Origin: Polaromonas sp. AER18D-145
GTDB lineage: Bacteria; Pseudomonadota; Gammaproteobacteria; Burkholderiales; Burkholderiaceae_C
Direction of reading: 5' to 3'
DNA: 64,000 bases
Assembly (NCBI RefSeq): GCF_002379095.1
Contig: NZ_NBZV01000011.1
Coordinates: 33,948-97,947 of the forward strand
In this document: positions 7,794 through 16,504 of the stretch, piece by piece
How the letters are laid out: every line of letters starts with the position of its first letter
How positions within the stretch are numbered: position 1 is the first letter of the stretch
The notes under the pieces: model-generated
The model's input: only the letters and a program-made list of their open reading frames with translations
Database searches by the model: none
What the model was told of the DNA's origin: nothing
Position numbers and translations under genes: made by a program

Positions 7794-7886
7794 AGCCGGG
7801 GCCGCGGAACCGGCTTTGCCGGGCCGCAGGCGCAGCGGCCCCCTCGGGGGGCAGGAAGCGACACGCAGTGCGCGACCGTGGGGGCC
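7794..7886 (-). repeat. Interspersed repeat A, copy 1
   Basis: One copy of a roughly 90-bp GC-rich repeat: GGGGCCGCGGAACCGGCTTTGCCGGGCCGCAGGCGC..CCCCCTCGGGGGGC..CGTGGGGGC. It contains two internal palindromes (CCGGCTTTGCCGG and CCCCCTCGGGGGG). It lies between the curA-like and aidB-like genes and recurs in at least seven other places in this window. Confidence 0.85.
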
Positions 7887-7892
7887 ACATAC

Positions 7893-8909
7893 CTAAATCA
7901 GTTTGACCAGTTGTTTGCCAAAGTTTTTGCCTTTAAGCAAACCCAGGAAGGATTCCGGCGCAGCCGCAATGCCCTGCGCAATGGTTTCGCGCGGCTTGAG
8001 CTTGCCGGTGGCGACCAGGGTGCCGAGTTCCTTCAGGGCCTCGGGCCAGATTTCCATGTGTTCGCTGACGATGAAGCCCTGGATTTTCAGGCGATTGGTC
8101 AAAATCAGTTGCGGGTAAGTCATGGGCAGCGGCTGACCGTCATAACCGGCGATCATGCCGCACAGCGCGATGCGGCCGAAGGCGTTCATGCGTGAGAGCA
8201 CGGCGTCCAGGACCATGCCACCGACGTTTTCGAAGTAGCCGTCGATGCCGTCGGGGCAGGCTTCCTTGAGCGCTTTCGACAGCGACGCCGCGTCCTTGTG
8301 CTGCTTGTAGTCGATGCAGGCGTCAAAGCCGAGTTCTTCCACCGCGTATTTGCATTTGTCCGGTCCGCCGGCAATGCCGACCGCGCGGCAGCCGCGCGCC
8401 TTGGCCAAAGCGCCGAAGGCACTGCCCACGGCGCCGGTGGCGGCGCTGACCACCACGGTCTCGCCGGCTTTGGGTTCAATAATTTTCACCAGACCGTACC
8501 AGGCGGTGACGCCCGGCATGCCCACGGCACCCAGGTAATGCGACAGCGGCACATGGGTGGTGTCGACCTTGCGCAGGGCGCCGGGCTGGGTCGCATCGAC
8601 CACGCTGTACTCCTGCCAGCCGCCCATGCCGACCACCTTGTCACCGACGGCGAACTTGGGGTTTTTCGACTCGACCACCTCGCCGGCCGTGCCGCCGCCC
8701 ATGACCTGGCCCAGCGCCTGCGGCTGGGCATAACTCTTGGCGTCGTTCATGCGGCCGCGCATGTAGGGGTCCAGGCTCAGGTAGTGGTGGCGCACCAGCA
8801 CCTGGCCGTCCGCCAGCGCGGGCGTGTCGCTGCTGACCAGCTTGAAGTTGCTGGCGACGGCTTCGCCGCTGGGACGGTTGTCGAGAAGGATTTGCTGATT
8901 GACTGGCAT
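7893..8909 (-). CDS. curA: NADP-dependent MDR-family oxidoreductase, CurA/leukotriene-B4-reductase-like
   Basis: The 338-aa product begins VNQQILLDNRPSGEA and has the zinc-free medium-chain reductase pattern: LSLDPYMRGRM near residue 45, GMPGVTAWYGL, VVSAATGAVGSAFGALAKARG (Rossmann fold near residue 150), YFENVGG, and FGRIALCGMIAGYDG. The family reduces alpha,beta-unsaturated ketones with NADPH; E. coli CurA reduces curcumin. The ATG has AGGAGA upstream. It is surrounded by acyl-CoA enzymes and may clear enal or enone by-products, which is an inference. Confidence 0.85.
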   Translation of the reverse strand: MPVNQQILLDNRPSGEAVASNFKLVSSDTPALADGQVLVRHHYLSLDPYMRGRMNDAKSYAQPQALGQVMGGGTAGEVVESKNPKFAVGDKVVGMGGWQEYSVVDATQPGALRKVDTTHVPLSHYLGAVGMPGVTAWYGLVKIIEPKAGETVVVSAATGAVGSAFGALAKARGCRAVGIAGGPDKCKYAVEELGFDACIDYKQHKDAASLSKALKEACPDGIDGYFENVGGMVLDAVLSRMNAFGRIALCGMIAGYDGQPLPMTYPQLILTNRLKIQGFIVSEHMEIWPEALKELGTLVATGKLKPRETIAQGIAAAPESFLGLLKGKNFGKQLVKLI

Positions 8910-8935
8910 GCGGTGTCTCCTGGGGGAATGTGGAT

Positions 8936-8995
8936 TGCTATTGATTTAAGAGCTGCTGAAGCAAGCGCAATAAGGGCTGGAGCACGATTTGTCTT
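8936..8995 (+). repeat. Interspersed repeat B, copy 1 (intergenic)
   Basis: A 55-60 bp unit: TGCTATTGATTTAAGAGCTG, an AGCGC core, then GGGCTGGAGCACGATTTG. It matches the consensus GCTAT(n)TAGCT...GCGC...GGGCTGGAGGCC.ATTT found elsewhere here, in both intergenic and coding sequence. Confidence 0.8.
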
Positions 8996-9015
8996 GTAAA
9001 AATACGTTCTGCCCA

Positions 9016-9462
9016 CTAATCCGTCGAAATGACGGTCTGGAGGGCGTTTACCCCTTTTGAGCCCACGGCCAGGCGTTTGACGTACTTGAAGGTGCCGGTG
9101 GCATGCGAGCAAATCCGGCCCTGGTCGTCGTACACCGAGCCTTCGGTGAAGGCCATGGTTGCGGTGCGGTGGATCAGCCGGCCCTTGGCCGTCAGCTTGC
9201 TGCCGTCACCGGGCGCCGGGCGCATGAAGCTGGTTTTCATCTCGATGGTGACCACGCCCATGTCTGGCTGCACGCTGCGCGCCGCCGTCGCCATGACCAC
9301 GTCCTGCAGCGTCATCAGTGCGCCCCCGTGGGTGACATGGAACGAGTTCAGGTGCTCGGCCAGGGGCGTGTAGTCGATCTGCGACGCCCCGCCTTCGAAC
9401 AGCACGAGCTCGAAACCGAGGTGGTTGACAAAGGGAATGTCGACGCCGAAGCTCATAGACAT
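9016..9462 (-). CDS. PaaI-family hotdog thioesterase
   Basis: A 148-aa single hotdog domain. FHVTHGGALMTLQDVVMATAA near residues 41-61 is the helix with the HGG motif and the acidic residue used by PaaI-like acyl-CoA thioesterases. VVTIEMKTSFMRPAP and HATGTFKYV complete the fold. It probably hydrolyses an acyl-CoA inside the surrounding beta-oxidation cluster. The chain length cannot be read. Confidence 0.85.
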   Translation of the reverse strand: MSMSFGVDIPFVNHLGFELVLFEGGASQIDYTPLAEHLNSFHVTHGGALMTLQDVVMATAARSVQPDMGVVTIEMKTSFMRPAPGDGSKLTAKGRLIHRTATMAFTEGSVYDDQGRICSHATGTFKYVKRLAVGSKGVNALQTVISTD

Positions 9463-9520
9463 ATCGCCAGTGGGGGCAGAGCAGCACGCAAAGCGATGAG
9501 GGCGGGGGCTCTCCCCTGAC

Positions 9521-9613
9521 CAGCCGGGGCCGCGGAACCGGCTTTGCCGGGCCGCAGGCGCAGCACCCCCTCGGGGGGCAGAGAGCTACGCGAAGCGAGC
9601 GAACGTGGGGGCT
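9521..9613 (-). repeat. Interspersed repeat A, copy 2
   Basis: Same family and orientation as 7794-7886: CCGGGGCCGCGGAACCGGCT at the left, GAACGTGGGGGC at the right. It fills the gap between the thioesterase and SDR genes. Confidence 0.85.
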
Positions 9614-9619
9614 TCATTT

Positions 9620-10411
9620 CTAGCCACCGGTGACTGCAGACACGCCGCCGTCCACTGCCAGCCACTGCGCGGTGATGTGTTTGCCGGCGTCCGACGCGTA
9701 CAGCACACACAGGCCCTTGAGGTCTTCGTCGTCGCCCAGTCGCTGCAGCGGCGCGTGGGCGGCCAGTTTTTCCTCGCCCAGGGCCTTGAGCGTGCCCATG
9801 GTCATCTTGCTCGGGAAAAAACCCGGGCAGATGGCGTTGACGGTGATGTTGTACTTGCCCCATTCGCAGCCCAGCGCGCGCGTGAAGTTGATCACCGCGC
9901 CCTTGGAGGTGTTGTAGGCCACCGTGGTCATCTCGGGCGGGTTGCCGCCCAGGCCGGCGATGGAGGCCACGTTGATGATGCGGCCGGAGCGGCGCGCGAT
10001 CATGCTGTGTTTGGCGATGTGCTGGCTCAGGATGAAGTAGCCGCGGATGTTCAGGTTCATGACCTTGTCCCAGGCTTCGACCGGGTGGTCTTCGGCCGGT
10101 GCACCCCAGGCGGCGCCCGCATTGTTGACGAGGATGTCCACGTGGCCGAAGCGCTGGATGGTTTCATCGGCCAGCGCGCGGATGTCCGCTTCCCTGGAGC
10201 AATCGGCAGCGATCCAGTCGACGTCGATGCCGGCGGCCTTGAGTTCGGCCGCAGACTCCTGCAGGTCTTCGGCCTTGCGCGAGCTCAACATGATTTTGGC
10301 GCCGGCTTCGCCGAGCGCCTGCGCCAGCTGCAGGCCCAGGCCGCGCGAACCGCCGGTGACGAGGGCGGTCTTGCCGGTGAGGTCGAACAGCTGCTGGATG
10401 GTACGGGTCAT
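9620..10411 (-). CDS. SDR-family oxidoreductase (3-ketoacyl-reductase-like)
   Basis: A 263-aa classical SDR with TGGSRGLG near residue 19, NNAG near 98, catalytic Ser in INVASIAG, YNTSK (Tyr/Lys near 164-168) and PGFFPSKMT. Proteins of this size in acyl-CoA clusters usually oxidise or reduce a 3-hydroxy/3-keto acyl group or a gluconate-like substrate. The specificity is not readable. It lies between a thioesterase and a small membrane protein gene in the same orientation. Confidence 0.85.
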   Translation of the reverse strand: MTRTIQQLFDLTGKTALVTGGSRGLGLQLAQALGEAGAKIMLSSRKAEDLQESAAELKAAGIDVDWIAADCSREADIRALADETIQRFGHVDILVNNAGAAWGAPAEDHPVEAWDKVMNLNIRGYFILSQHIAKHSMIARRSGRIINVASIAGLGGNPPEMTTVAYNTSKGAVINFTRALGCEWGKYNITVNAICPGFFPSKMTMGTLKALGEEKLAAHAPLQRLGDDEDLKGLCVLYASDAGKHITAQWLAVDGGVSAVTGG

Positions 10412-10491
10412 GAGGGGGCTCCTTGTTGTTGGGAAAGGTGGGAACGAGTGTCGCGCAAAGTGCGCCTGCCGGCTGTCGCAGGGCGGACGGG

Positions 10492-10722
10492 TCAGTCGCT
10501 GCTGGTGAGGCGGGAACGCACGTAGATCAGCACAAACCCGATGGCCGCCACGACGCTGCCGCCGACCACCATGGACCAGCCGAGGGCGTCATCCATGCGC
10601 TGCACCGACAGGCCCAGCACCAGCGTGAGCAGCCCGCCGTAGATCAGGATCCAGATCAGCTGCTGCAGCCGGGCAATCAACTTGCTCGACGTGGTACTCC
10701 CTGATTCCTTGAAAAAACCCAT
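10492..10722 (-). CDS. Small two-helix membrane protein
   Basis: A 76-aa product starting MGFFKESG at 10722. It has two predicted membrane helices (about residues 20-41 and 48-70) with a short charged loop and a charged tail (YVRSRLTSSD). Its ATG overlaps the TGA of the acyl-CoA dehydrogenase (ATGA), so it is translationally coupled. No family is recognised. A membrane partner or anchor for the neighbouring enzyme is possible but unsupported. Confidence 0.7.
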   Translation of the reverse strand: MGFFKESGSTTSSKLIARLQQLIWILIYGGLLTLVLGLSVQRMDDALGWSMVVGGSVVAAIGFVLIYVRSRLTSSD

Positions 10723-12572
10723 CAGAACGCCTCCTCCGGCAAGTCGGCGCAGGTCAGATCGCGGGCTGCGACCACCTGGAGCCAAGCGTCGATTTTAGGC
10801 AATTCGTAGTGATAAAAGTAGCGGACCGCGCCCAATTTACCGGCGGTAACTGCTATTGATTTTGTAGCATCGGCCTGCAGCGCGGCCAGCGCCACGTCCA
10901 GCCAGATCCAGGCCAGCACGGTATGGCCGAAGCCCTGCATGTAGGGCACGGCATTGGCCAGCGCATCCTGCGGGTTGCCGGTGGCCCAGGCGGCCTGGGT
11001 GGTCGCCCCGACCTGCTGCAGCGCCTGGCCCAGCGCCTTGGCATAGTCCGCGAGTTCCGGCACCTGGCTCGCCCGCTCCATCGTGCTGTGGATGCGCGCC
11101 GCCAGCAGCTGCAGGCCCTTGCCGCCCTCCATCAGCACCTTGCGGCCCAGCAGGTCGGTGGCCTGGATGCCGTGGGTGCCCTCGTGGATCATGTTCAGGC
11201 GGTTGTCGCGCCAGTACTGCTCGACCGGGAAGTCGCGCGTGTAGCCGTAGCCGCCGTGGATCTGGATCGCCAGCGAGTTCGCCTCCAGGCACCATTCGCT
11301 GGGCCAGCTCTTGGCAATCGGCGTCAGCACCTCCAGCAGCAGGCGGGCATCGTCCGCCGGACCGGCCTCGGCCGTGTGCTGCTCGTCCACCAGGCGGGCG
11401 CAGTACAGCTCCAGCGCCAGCGCGCCTTCGCAGTAGGCTTTTTGCGCCAGCAGCATGCGTTTGACATCGGCGTGTTCGATGATGCGCACCTGCGGCTGGG
11501 CCGAATCCTTGCCCGCCGGTCCGACCGGCCTGCCCTGCGGCCGGTTCTTCGCGTAGTCGAGCGAGGCGTAGTACCCGGCCATGCCCAGCATGACGGCCGC
11601 CGTGCCCACGCCGATGCGGGCCTCGTTCATCATGTGGAACATGCAGCGCAGGCCTTCGTGCGGCTTGCCGACCAGGTAACCCACGGCACCGGCCACCGGT
11701 CGTCCTGAGCCTGTCGAAGGGACCGGGTACTTGCCCTCGCCGAAATTGAGCAGCGTGTTGGTCGTGCCGCGCCAGCCGAGCTTGTGGTTCAGGCCAGCCA
11801 GTGCCACGTCATTGCGTTCGCCGGTCAGCTGGCCATCCGTGCCCACCATTTTCTTGGGCACGATGAACAGCGAGATGCCGCGCGTGCCGGGGATCAGTTT
11901 GCCGTCCGGCCCGGGAATTTTTGCCAGCACCAGGTGAATGATGTTTTCGGTGAGCTCGTGCTCGCCGGCCGAGATCCACATCTTGTTGCCCTTGAGCCTG
12001 TAGCGCGGGCCCAGCGGCTCGGCTTCGAAGTCGTCGCCGTCCGGCACGGCGCGTGTCGTGATGTCGCTCAGCGAGGAACCGGCCTGCGGCTCGGACAGGC
12101 ACATGGTGCCGGAAAAACGCCCGGCAAACTCGTTGCGCGCGAACACCTCTTTCTGCGCTTCGGTGCCGTGCACCAGCAGCAGGTTGGCATTGCCCTTGGT
12201 CAGCAGGCTGGAGCCTATGCTGACCGAGGCCATGGCGAAAAAACAGTTGGCCGCGGCCTCGATGGTGTAAGGCAGCTGCATGCCGCCTTCGTCGTAGTCC
12301 TGCGCGGCGCTGAGCATGCCGGAGCCGGCGTAGGCCTTGTGCGCCTCGTGCGTGGCCTGCGGCAGGATCACTTTTTCGCCGTCGAACTGCGGCTCCTGGG
12401 TATCAACCAGCCGGTTGAAAGGCGCAAATTTTTCACGCGCGATGCGTTCGCAGGTGTCGAACACCGCGTCGAAGGTCTCGCGCGAATGATCGGCAAAACG
12501 CTCGCGCTGGTTCAGCGACTCGGCGGCCAGCCACTGGTAGAGCAGGAAATCAAGGGTGGGTCTCAGGCTCAT
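10722..12572 (-). CDS. Acyl-CoA dehydrogenase (large, about 617 aa) carrying repeat-derived insertions
   Basis: The start at 12572 (MSLRPTLDFLLYQW) matches the usual N-terminus of the 590-600 aa acyl-CoA dehydrogenases found in beta-oxidation clusters. Motifs: MCLSEPQAGSSLSDI, RYRLKGNKMWISAGEHEL, HKLGWRGT, IQIHGGYGYTRDFPVEQYWRD (catalytic region) and the C-terminal YFYHYELPKIDAWL. It feeds the hydratase/dehydrogenase and thiolase downstream. Two segments look repeat-derived. Residues about 283-293 (VPSTGSGRP, from a palindromic GTCCTGAGCCTGTCGAAGG unit) interrupt the FGEG...GYLVG region. Residues about 563-574 (ATKSIA) come from part of repeat B. It overlaps the small membrane gene by one base. 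Confidence 0.88.
   Translation of the reverse strand: MSLRPTLDFLLYQWLAAESLNQRERFADHSRETFDAVFDTCERIAREKFAPFNRLVDTQEPQFDGEKVILPQATHEAHKAYAGSGMLSAAQDYDEGGMQLPYTIEAAANCFFAMASVSIGSSLLTKGNANLLLVHGTEAQKEVFARNEFAGRFSGTMCLSEPQAGSSLSDITTRAVPDGDDFEAEPLGPRYRLKGNKMWISAGEHELTENIIHLVLAKIPGPDGKLIPGTRGISLFIVPKKMVGTDGQLTGERNDVALAGLNHKLGWRGTTNTLLNFGEGKYPVPSTGSGRPVAGAVGYLVGKPHEGLRCMFHMMNEARIGVGTAAVMLGMAGYYASLDYAKNRPQGRPVGPAGKDSAQPQVRIIEHADVKRMLLAQKAYCEGALALELYCARLVDEQHTAEAGPADDARLLLEVLTPIAKSWPSEWCLEANSLAIQIHGGYGYTRDFPVEQYWRDNRLNMIHEGTHGIQATDLLGRKVLMEGGKGLQLLAARIHSTMERASQVPELADYAKALGQALQQVGATTQAAWATGNPQDALANAVPYMQGFGHTVLAWIWLDVALAALQADATKSIAVTAGKLGAVRYFYHYELPKIDAWLQVVAARDLTCADLPEEAF
10851..10885 (+). repeat. Interspersed repeat B, partial copy inside the acyl-CoA dehydrogenase gene
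   Basis: TGCTATTGATTTTGTAGCAT followed by a GC-rich stretch matches the left half of repeat B. On the coding strand it encodes the ATKSIA segment near the C-terminus of the dehydrogenase. Confidence 0.55.
11696..11725. repeat. Interspersed repeat D, in frame inside the acyl-CoA dehydrogenase gene
   Basis: CCGGTCGTCCTGAGCCTGTC followed by GAAGGGACCGG: the 19-bp GTCCTGAGCCTGTCGAAGG core is flanked by CCGGT/ACCGG arms. The reading frame is kept and codes for VPSTGSGRPV. The same core recurs at 36449-36469 and 51979-52000. Confidence 0.7.
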
Positions 12573-12594
12573 GGGGATCCGATCTGGAGGAAGT

Positions 12595-13026
12595 TCAGGT
12601 GGCGCTGCTTTTGCCCGGCAGCCGGACGATGGTGCCCTGGGCCACGGCGCAGAGTTTTTCCTGGCCGTCCACCAGGACAAACACGTCGCAGCGGCACACC
12701 GCCTGCGATTTGCCGGCATGCACGGCTTCGGCGCGCGCAATCAGGCGCTCGCCGACCGCGGGCCGCAGGTAGTTGATCTTGAATTCGGAGGTGACGACGG
12801 CCCAGTCCAGGGCCGTGCCGCCGGCATAGGTCAGCGCATTGTCGGCCGCGTAACTGACCACCCCGCCATGCACAAAACCGTTCTGCTGGAGGATGTTCGG
12901 CGTGATGGGCACCTGCAGCTCGCACCGGCCCAGGGACAAGGCATGCAGCTCGGCGCCTATCAACACGCTGAAAGGCTGCAGGGCCAGAAACGCCTGCCCT
13001 TTCTGAAGGAGCAGGGTTTCATCCAT
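12595..13026 (-). CDS. PaaI-family hotdog thioesterase
   Basis: A 143-aa hotdog protein distinct from the one at 9016-9462. ILQQNGFVHGGVVSYAADNALTYAGG contains the HGG turn and the conserved Asp (AADNA). VTSEFKINYLRPAVGERLIARAEAVHAGKS is the second conserved block. It lies 22 bp upstream of the acyl-CoA dehydrogenase and 16 bp downstream of the thiolase, apparently in one transcript. It probably recycles CoA from stalled intermediates. Confidence 0.85.
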   Translation of the reverse strand: MDETLLLQKGQAFLALQPFSVLIGAELHALSLGRCELQVPITPNILQQNGFVHGGVVSYAADNALTYAGGTALDWAVVTSEFKINYLRPAVGERLIARAEAVHAGKSQAVCRCDVFVLVDGQEKLCAVAQGTIVRLPGKSSAT

Positions 13027-13041
13027 GCGAGTGAATGCCTG

Positions 13042-14217
13042 TTACAGGACTTCGAAAATGCCGGCCGCGCCCATGCCGCCGCCAATACACATGGTCACGC
13101 AGACACGTTTGGCGCCGCGACGCTTGCCTTCGATCAGCGCATGGCCGGTCAGGCGCTGGCCGCTGACGCCGTAGGGGTGGCCCACGGCAATCGCACCGCC
13201 GTTGACATTGAGCTTGTCCATCGGAATGCCCAGCTTGTCGCGGCAGTAAATGACCTGCACCGCAAAGGCTTCGTTGAGTTCCCACAGGTCGATGTCGCTG
13301 ACCTTCAGGCCCAGGCGGGCCAGCACCTTGGGGATGGCGTACACGGGGCCGATGCCCATTTCGTCAGGCTCGCAGCCGGCGACCGCAAAACCGAGGAAGC
13401 GGCCCAGCGGCGCCAGGCCTTTTTTCTCGGCCACTTTTTCATCCATCACCACGACAGCGCCGCCGCCGTCGGAGAACTGGCTGGCATTGCCGGCCGAAAT
13501 CACGCCGCCGGGAACGGCCGGCTTGATGCCGCTGATGCCTTCCTTGGTCGTGCCTTCGCGAATGCCTTCGTCCTTGCTGACCGTCACCTGCTTGGTGGTC
13601 AGACCCATCACGGCGTCGGCCACACCCATGGTGACGGTGATCGGTGCAATTTCGGCGTCGAACAGGCCGGCAGCCAGGGCCGCCGAGGCTTTTTGCTGGC
13701 TGGCGGCACCGTATTCGTCCATTTGCTCGCGCGTGATGCCATAACGCTTGGCGACCTGCTCGGCCGTCTGCAGCATGTTCCAGTAGATCTCGGGCTTGTT
13801 CTTGACCAGCCACGGGTCGGCCAGCATGTGGGTGTTCATTTCCTGCTGCACGCAGGAAATGCTTTCAACGCCACCGGCCACATAGATGTCGGCTTCGCCG
13901 GCAATGATGCGCTGGGCGGCCAGGGCAATGGTCTGCAGGCCGGACGAACAGAAACGGTTGACGGTCATGCCCGACACGGTGATGGGGCACCCGGCGCGCA
14001 GCGCGATCTGGCGCGCAATGTTGGCGCCGGTCGCGCCTTCGGGGTTGGCGCAGCCCATGATCACGTCCTCGACCTCGCCAGCCTCGATGCCGGCGCGCTG
14101 GATGGCGTGTTCGACCGCGTGGCCGCCCAGGGTGGCCCCGTGGGTCATGTTGAAAGAGCCCTTCCAGCTTTTGGCCAGGGGGGTGCGGGCGGTGGAAACG
14201 ATTACAGCTGAAGTCAT
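13042..14217 (-). CDS. Acetyl-CoA C-acyltransferase (thiolase)
   Basis: A 391-aa thiolase. The nucleophile Cys90 lies in NRFCSSG, NEAFAVQ is near residue 320, [16 protein letters not shown] carries the catalytic His, and [11 protein letters not shown] the second catalytic Cys. It cleaves 3-ketoacyl-CoA to acetyl-CoA and a shortened acyl-CoA, the last beta-oxidation step. It is 15 bp downstream of the hydratase/dehydrogenase gene, as in fadBA-type operons. FadA-type function is likely; a biosynthetic acetoacetyl-CoA thiolase is less likely in this context. Confidence 0.92.
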   Translation of the reverse strand: MTSAVIVSTARTPLAKSWKGSFNMTHGATLGGHAVEHAIQRAGIEAGEVEDVIMGCANPEGATGANIARQIALRAGCPITVSGMTVNRFCSSGLQTIALAAQRIIAGEADIYVAGGVESISCVQQEMNTHMLADPWLVKNKPEIYWNMLQTAEQVAKRYGITREQMDEYGAASQQKASAALAAGLFDAEIAPITVTMGVADAVMGLTTKQVTVSKDEGIREGTTKEGISGIKPAVPGGVISAGNASQFSDGGGAVVVMDEKVAEKKGLAPLGRFLGFAVAGCEPDEMGIGPVYAIPKVLARLGLKVSDIDLWELNEAFAVQVIYCRDKLGIPMDKLNVNGGAIAVGHPYGVSGQRLTGHALIEGKRRGAKRVCVTMCIGGGMGAAGIFEVL

Positions 14218-14232
14218 GAAAATCTCCGGAAA

Positions 14233-16332
14233 TTAATTGAACGTCTTGCCTTCGGCGGCCAGCTTGGCAAGCAAGGGCGCCGGTTGCCAGAACTTGGCGT
14301 CGTCCAGCGGGTTCTGGGCAAAACGCTTCATGCTCTGCACCACATTGAACAGGCCCACCTGGTCGGCGTAATTCATGGGGCCGCCGCGGTAGATCGGGAA
14401 ACCGTAACCCATGAGGTAGACCATGTCGATGTCGCTGGCTTTGGACGCAATGCCCTCTTCCAGAATGTGCGCGCCTTCGTTGACCAGCGCGTAAACCAGG
14501 CGCTGGACGATTTCCTCGTCGGAGATCTTGCGTGGTGTGATGCCCAGCGATGCGCGGTGGTCTTCAATCATCTTGACCACCTCGGCGTTTGGAATCGCGT
14601 CGCGTTTGCCGGGCACGTAGTCGTACCAGCCGGCACCGGTCTTCTGGCCGAAGCGGCCCTTCTCGCACAGCAGATCCGCAGTCTTGCTGTACTTCATGTC
14701 CGGCTTTTCCTGGTAGCGGCGCTTGCGGATGGCCCAGCCGATGTCGTTGCCGGCCAGGTCGCCCATGCGGAACGGGCCCATGGCCATGCCGAATTTTTCC
14801 ATCGCCTTGTCCACCTGCGCGGGCGTGCAGCCCTCGTCGAGCAGGAAGCCGCCTTGGCGGCCGTACTGCTCGATCATGCGGTTGCCGATGAAGCCATCGC
14901 AGACGCCGGACACGACGGCGGTTTTCTTGATTTTTTTGCTGACGGCCATCACCGTGGCCAGCACGTCCTTGGCGGTTTTTTCCCCGCGCACGACTTCGAG
15001 CAGCTTCATCACATTGGCCGGGCTGAAGAAATGCATGCCGACCACGTCCTGGGGACGCTTGGTGAAGGCCGCGATTTTGTTGACATCCAGCGTCGAGGTG
15101 TTGGAGGCCAGGATAGCGCCCGGTTTCATCACGCGGTCGAGTTCCTTGAACACTTTTTCCTTGACACCCATTTCCTCGAACACGGCCTCGATCACCATAT
15201 CGGTATCCTTGAGCTCATCGTAGCTCAGCGTGGTGCTGAGCAGGCCCATGCGCTGCTCGTACTTGTCCTGCTTGAGCTTGCCCTTCTTGACCTGGGCTTC
15301 GTAGTTCTTGCGGATGGTGGCAATGCCCTTGTCCAGCGCCTCCTGCTTCATTTCGAGCATCTTGACGGGAATGCCGGCGTTCAGGAAGTTCATGGCAATG
15401 CCGCCGCCCATGGTGCCGGCGCCAATGACGGCGACGGACTGGATCTCGCGCTTGGGCGTGTCTTCCGGCACGTCCGGAATTTTGGACGCAGCGCGCTCGG
15501 CCGCGAAAATATGGCGCAACGCCTTGCTCTCCGGCGTCCACATCAGGTTGATGAAGATCTCGCGCTCAAACAGCATGCCTTCGTCGAATTTCTTCTTGGT
15601 CGCGGCCTCCACGGCATCCACGCACTTGACGGGGGCCGGAAAATTCTTGGCCATGCCCTTGACCATGTTGCGCGCAAACTGGAAGTAGGCGTCGCCGCCC
15701 GGGTGTTTGCAGGGCAGGTTGCGCACCAGCGGCAAGGGGCGCGTGTCGGACACGGACTGGGCAAAGGCCAGCGCTTCCTGGGCCAGTGATTCAGCGGACG
15801 CCGCCATCTTGTCGAACAGCTTCTGGCCGGGGATCTGGGCCAGCAGTTCGCTCTTGACCGGCTCGCCGCTGACAATCATGTTCAGGGCCGGCTCGACGCC
15901 GAGCGCGCGCGGCAGCCGCTGCGTGCCGCCGGCACCGGGGATCAGGCCGAGCTTGACTTCAGGCAGTGCCACGCTGCAGCCAGGCGCTGCAATGCGGTAG
16001 TGGCAGCCCAGCGCGAGCTCCAGCCCACCGCCCATGCAGACCGAATGAACCGCCGCAACCACTGGCTTGGGAGAATTCTCAAGCGCGAGGATCACGCTCA
16101 GCAGGTTGGGCTCGGCCAGTGCTTTCGGCGTGCCGAATTCCTTGATGTCGGCACCGCCGGAAAAGGCCTTGCCTGCACCGGTCAGCACAATGGATTTGAC
16201 GGCCGCATCGGCATTGGCTTTTTGCAGGCTGTCGGTGATGCCCACGCGGGTGGCATGACCCAGGCCATTGACCGGGGGGTTGTCGAGCGTGATCACCGCG
16301 ACACTGCCGTGGACTTCGTATTTGGCTGTCAT
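14233..16332 (-). CDS. Bifunctional enoyl-CoA hydratase / 3-hydroxyacyl-CoA dehydrogenase (FadB/FadJ type)
   Basis: A 699-aa fusion. Residues 1-190 are a crotonase domain (SGGADIKEFG; MGGGLELALGCHYRIA for the oxyanion hole and catalytic Glu). From about residue 297 a Rossmann domain (VAVIGAGTMGGGIAMNFLNAG) binds NAD, followed by the catalytic GMHFFSPANVMKLLEVV and the helical dehydrogenase domains (GFIGNRM; YGFPIYRGGPMNYAD). It performs hydration and oxidation of enoyl-CoA in beta-oxidation. A 22-bp palindrome about 75 bp upstream looks like a TetR-family operator. It starts the run of genes leading into the thiolase. Confidence 0.92.
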   Translation of the reverse strand: MTAKYEVHGSVAVITLDNPPVNGLGHATRVGITDSLQKANADAAVKSIVLTGAGKAFSGGADIKEFGTPKALAEPNLLSVILALENSPKPVVAAVHSVCMGGGLELALGCHYRIAAPGCSVALPEVKLGLIPGAGGTQRLPRALGVEPALNMIVSGEPVKSELLAQIPGQKLFDKMAASAESLAQEALAFAQSVSDTRPLPLVRNLPCKHPGGDAYFQFARNMVKGMAKNFPAPVKCVDAVEAATKKKFDEGMLFEREIFINLMWTPESKALRHIFAAERAASKIPDVPEDTPKREIQSVAVIGAGTMGGGIAMNFLNAGIPVKMLEMKQEALDKGIATIRKNYEAQVKKGKLKQDKYEQRMGLLSTTLSYDELKDTDMVIEAVFEEMGVKEKVFKELDRVMKPGAILASNTSTLDVNKIAAFTKRPQDVVGMHFFSPANVMKLLEVVRGEKTAKDVLATVMAVSKKIKKTAVVSGVCDGFIGNRMIEQYGRQGGFLLDEGCTPAQVDKAMEKFGMAMGPFRMGDLAGNDIGWAIRKRRYQEKPDMKYSKTADLLCEKGRFGQKTGAGWYDYVPGKRDAIPNAEVVKMIEDHRASLGITPRKISDEEIVQRLVYALVNEGAHILEEGIASKASDIDMVYLMGYGFPIYRGGPMNYADQVGLFNVVQSMKRFAQNPLDDAKFWQPAPLLAKLAAEGKTFN

Positions 16333-16407
16333 TTGCTTTTCCTTTGTTGCGTGTTACCCGACCATGGGCGGGATCAGGTGGTGATTCTCAAACGGCTGGG
16401 CGTCCAA

Positions 16408-16429
16408 AAATAGTACGACCGTTCTATTT
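16408..16429. promoter_or_regulatory. 22-bp palindrome, candidate TetR-family operator upstream of the hydratase/dehydrogenase gene
   Basis: AAATAGTACGACCGTTCTAT plus TT: the outer AAATAG/CTATTT and inner ACG/CGT match on both arms, with only the central and flanking base pairs imperfect. Architecture and spacing resemble operators of TetR regulators of fatty-acid degradation. It sits 76 bp upstream of the ATG in otherwise non-coding DNA. The regulator is not encoded in this window. Confidence 0.6.
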
Positions 16430-16504
16430 GTCATTGTAGAAGGCTGGCGGGACACTGCAAGCCTGGCCGGCGCCGAGCTTGTCCCTGCCGTGACAAAGTC
16501 TGCC

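Noticed and set aside
12573..12740. Upstream extension of the large acyl-CoA dehydrogenase frame
   Set aside because: The extra 56 codons overlap the thioesterase gene and code for a basic, low-complexity shadow; MSLRPTLDF is the normal N-terminus.
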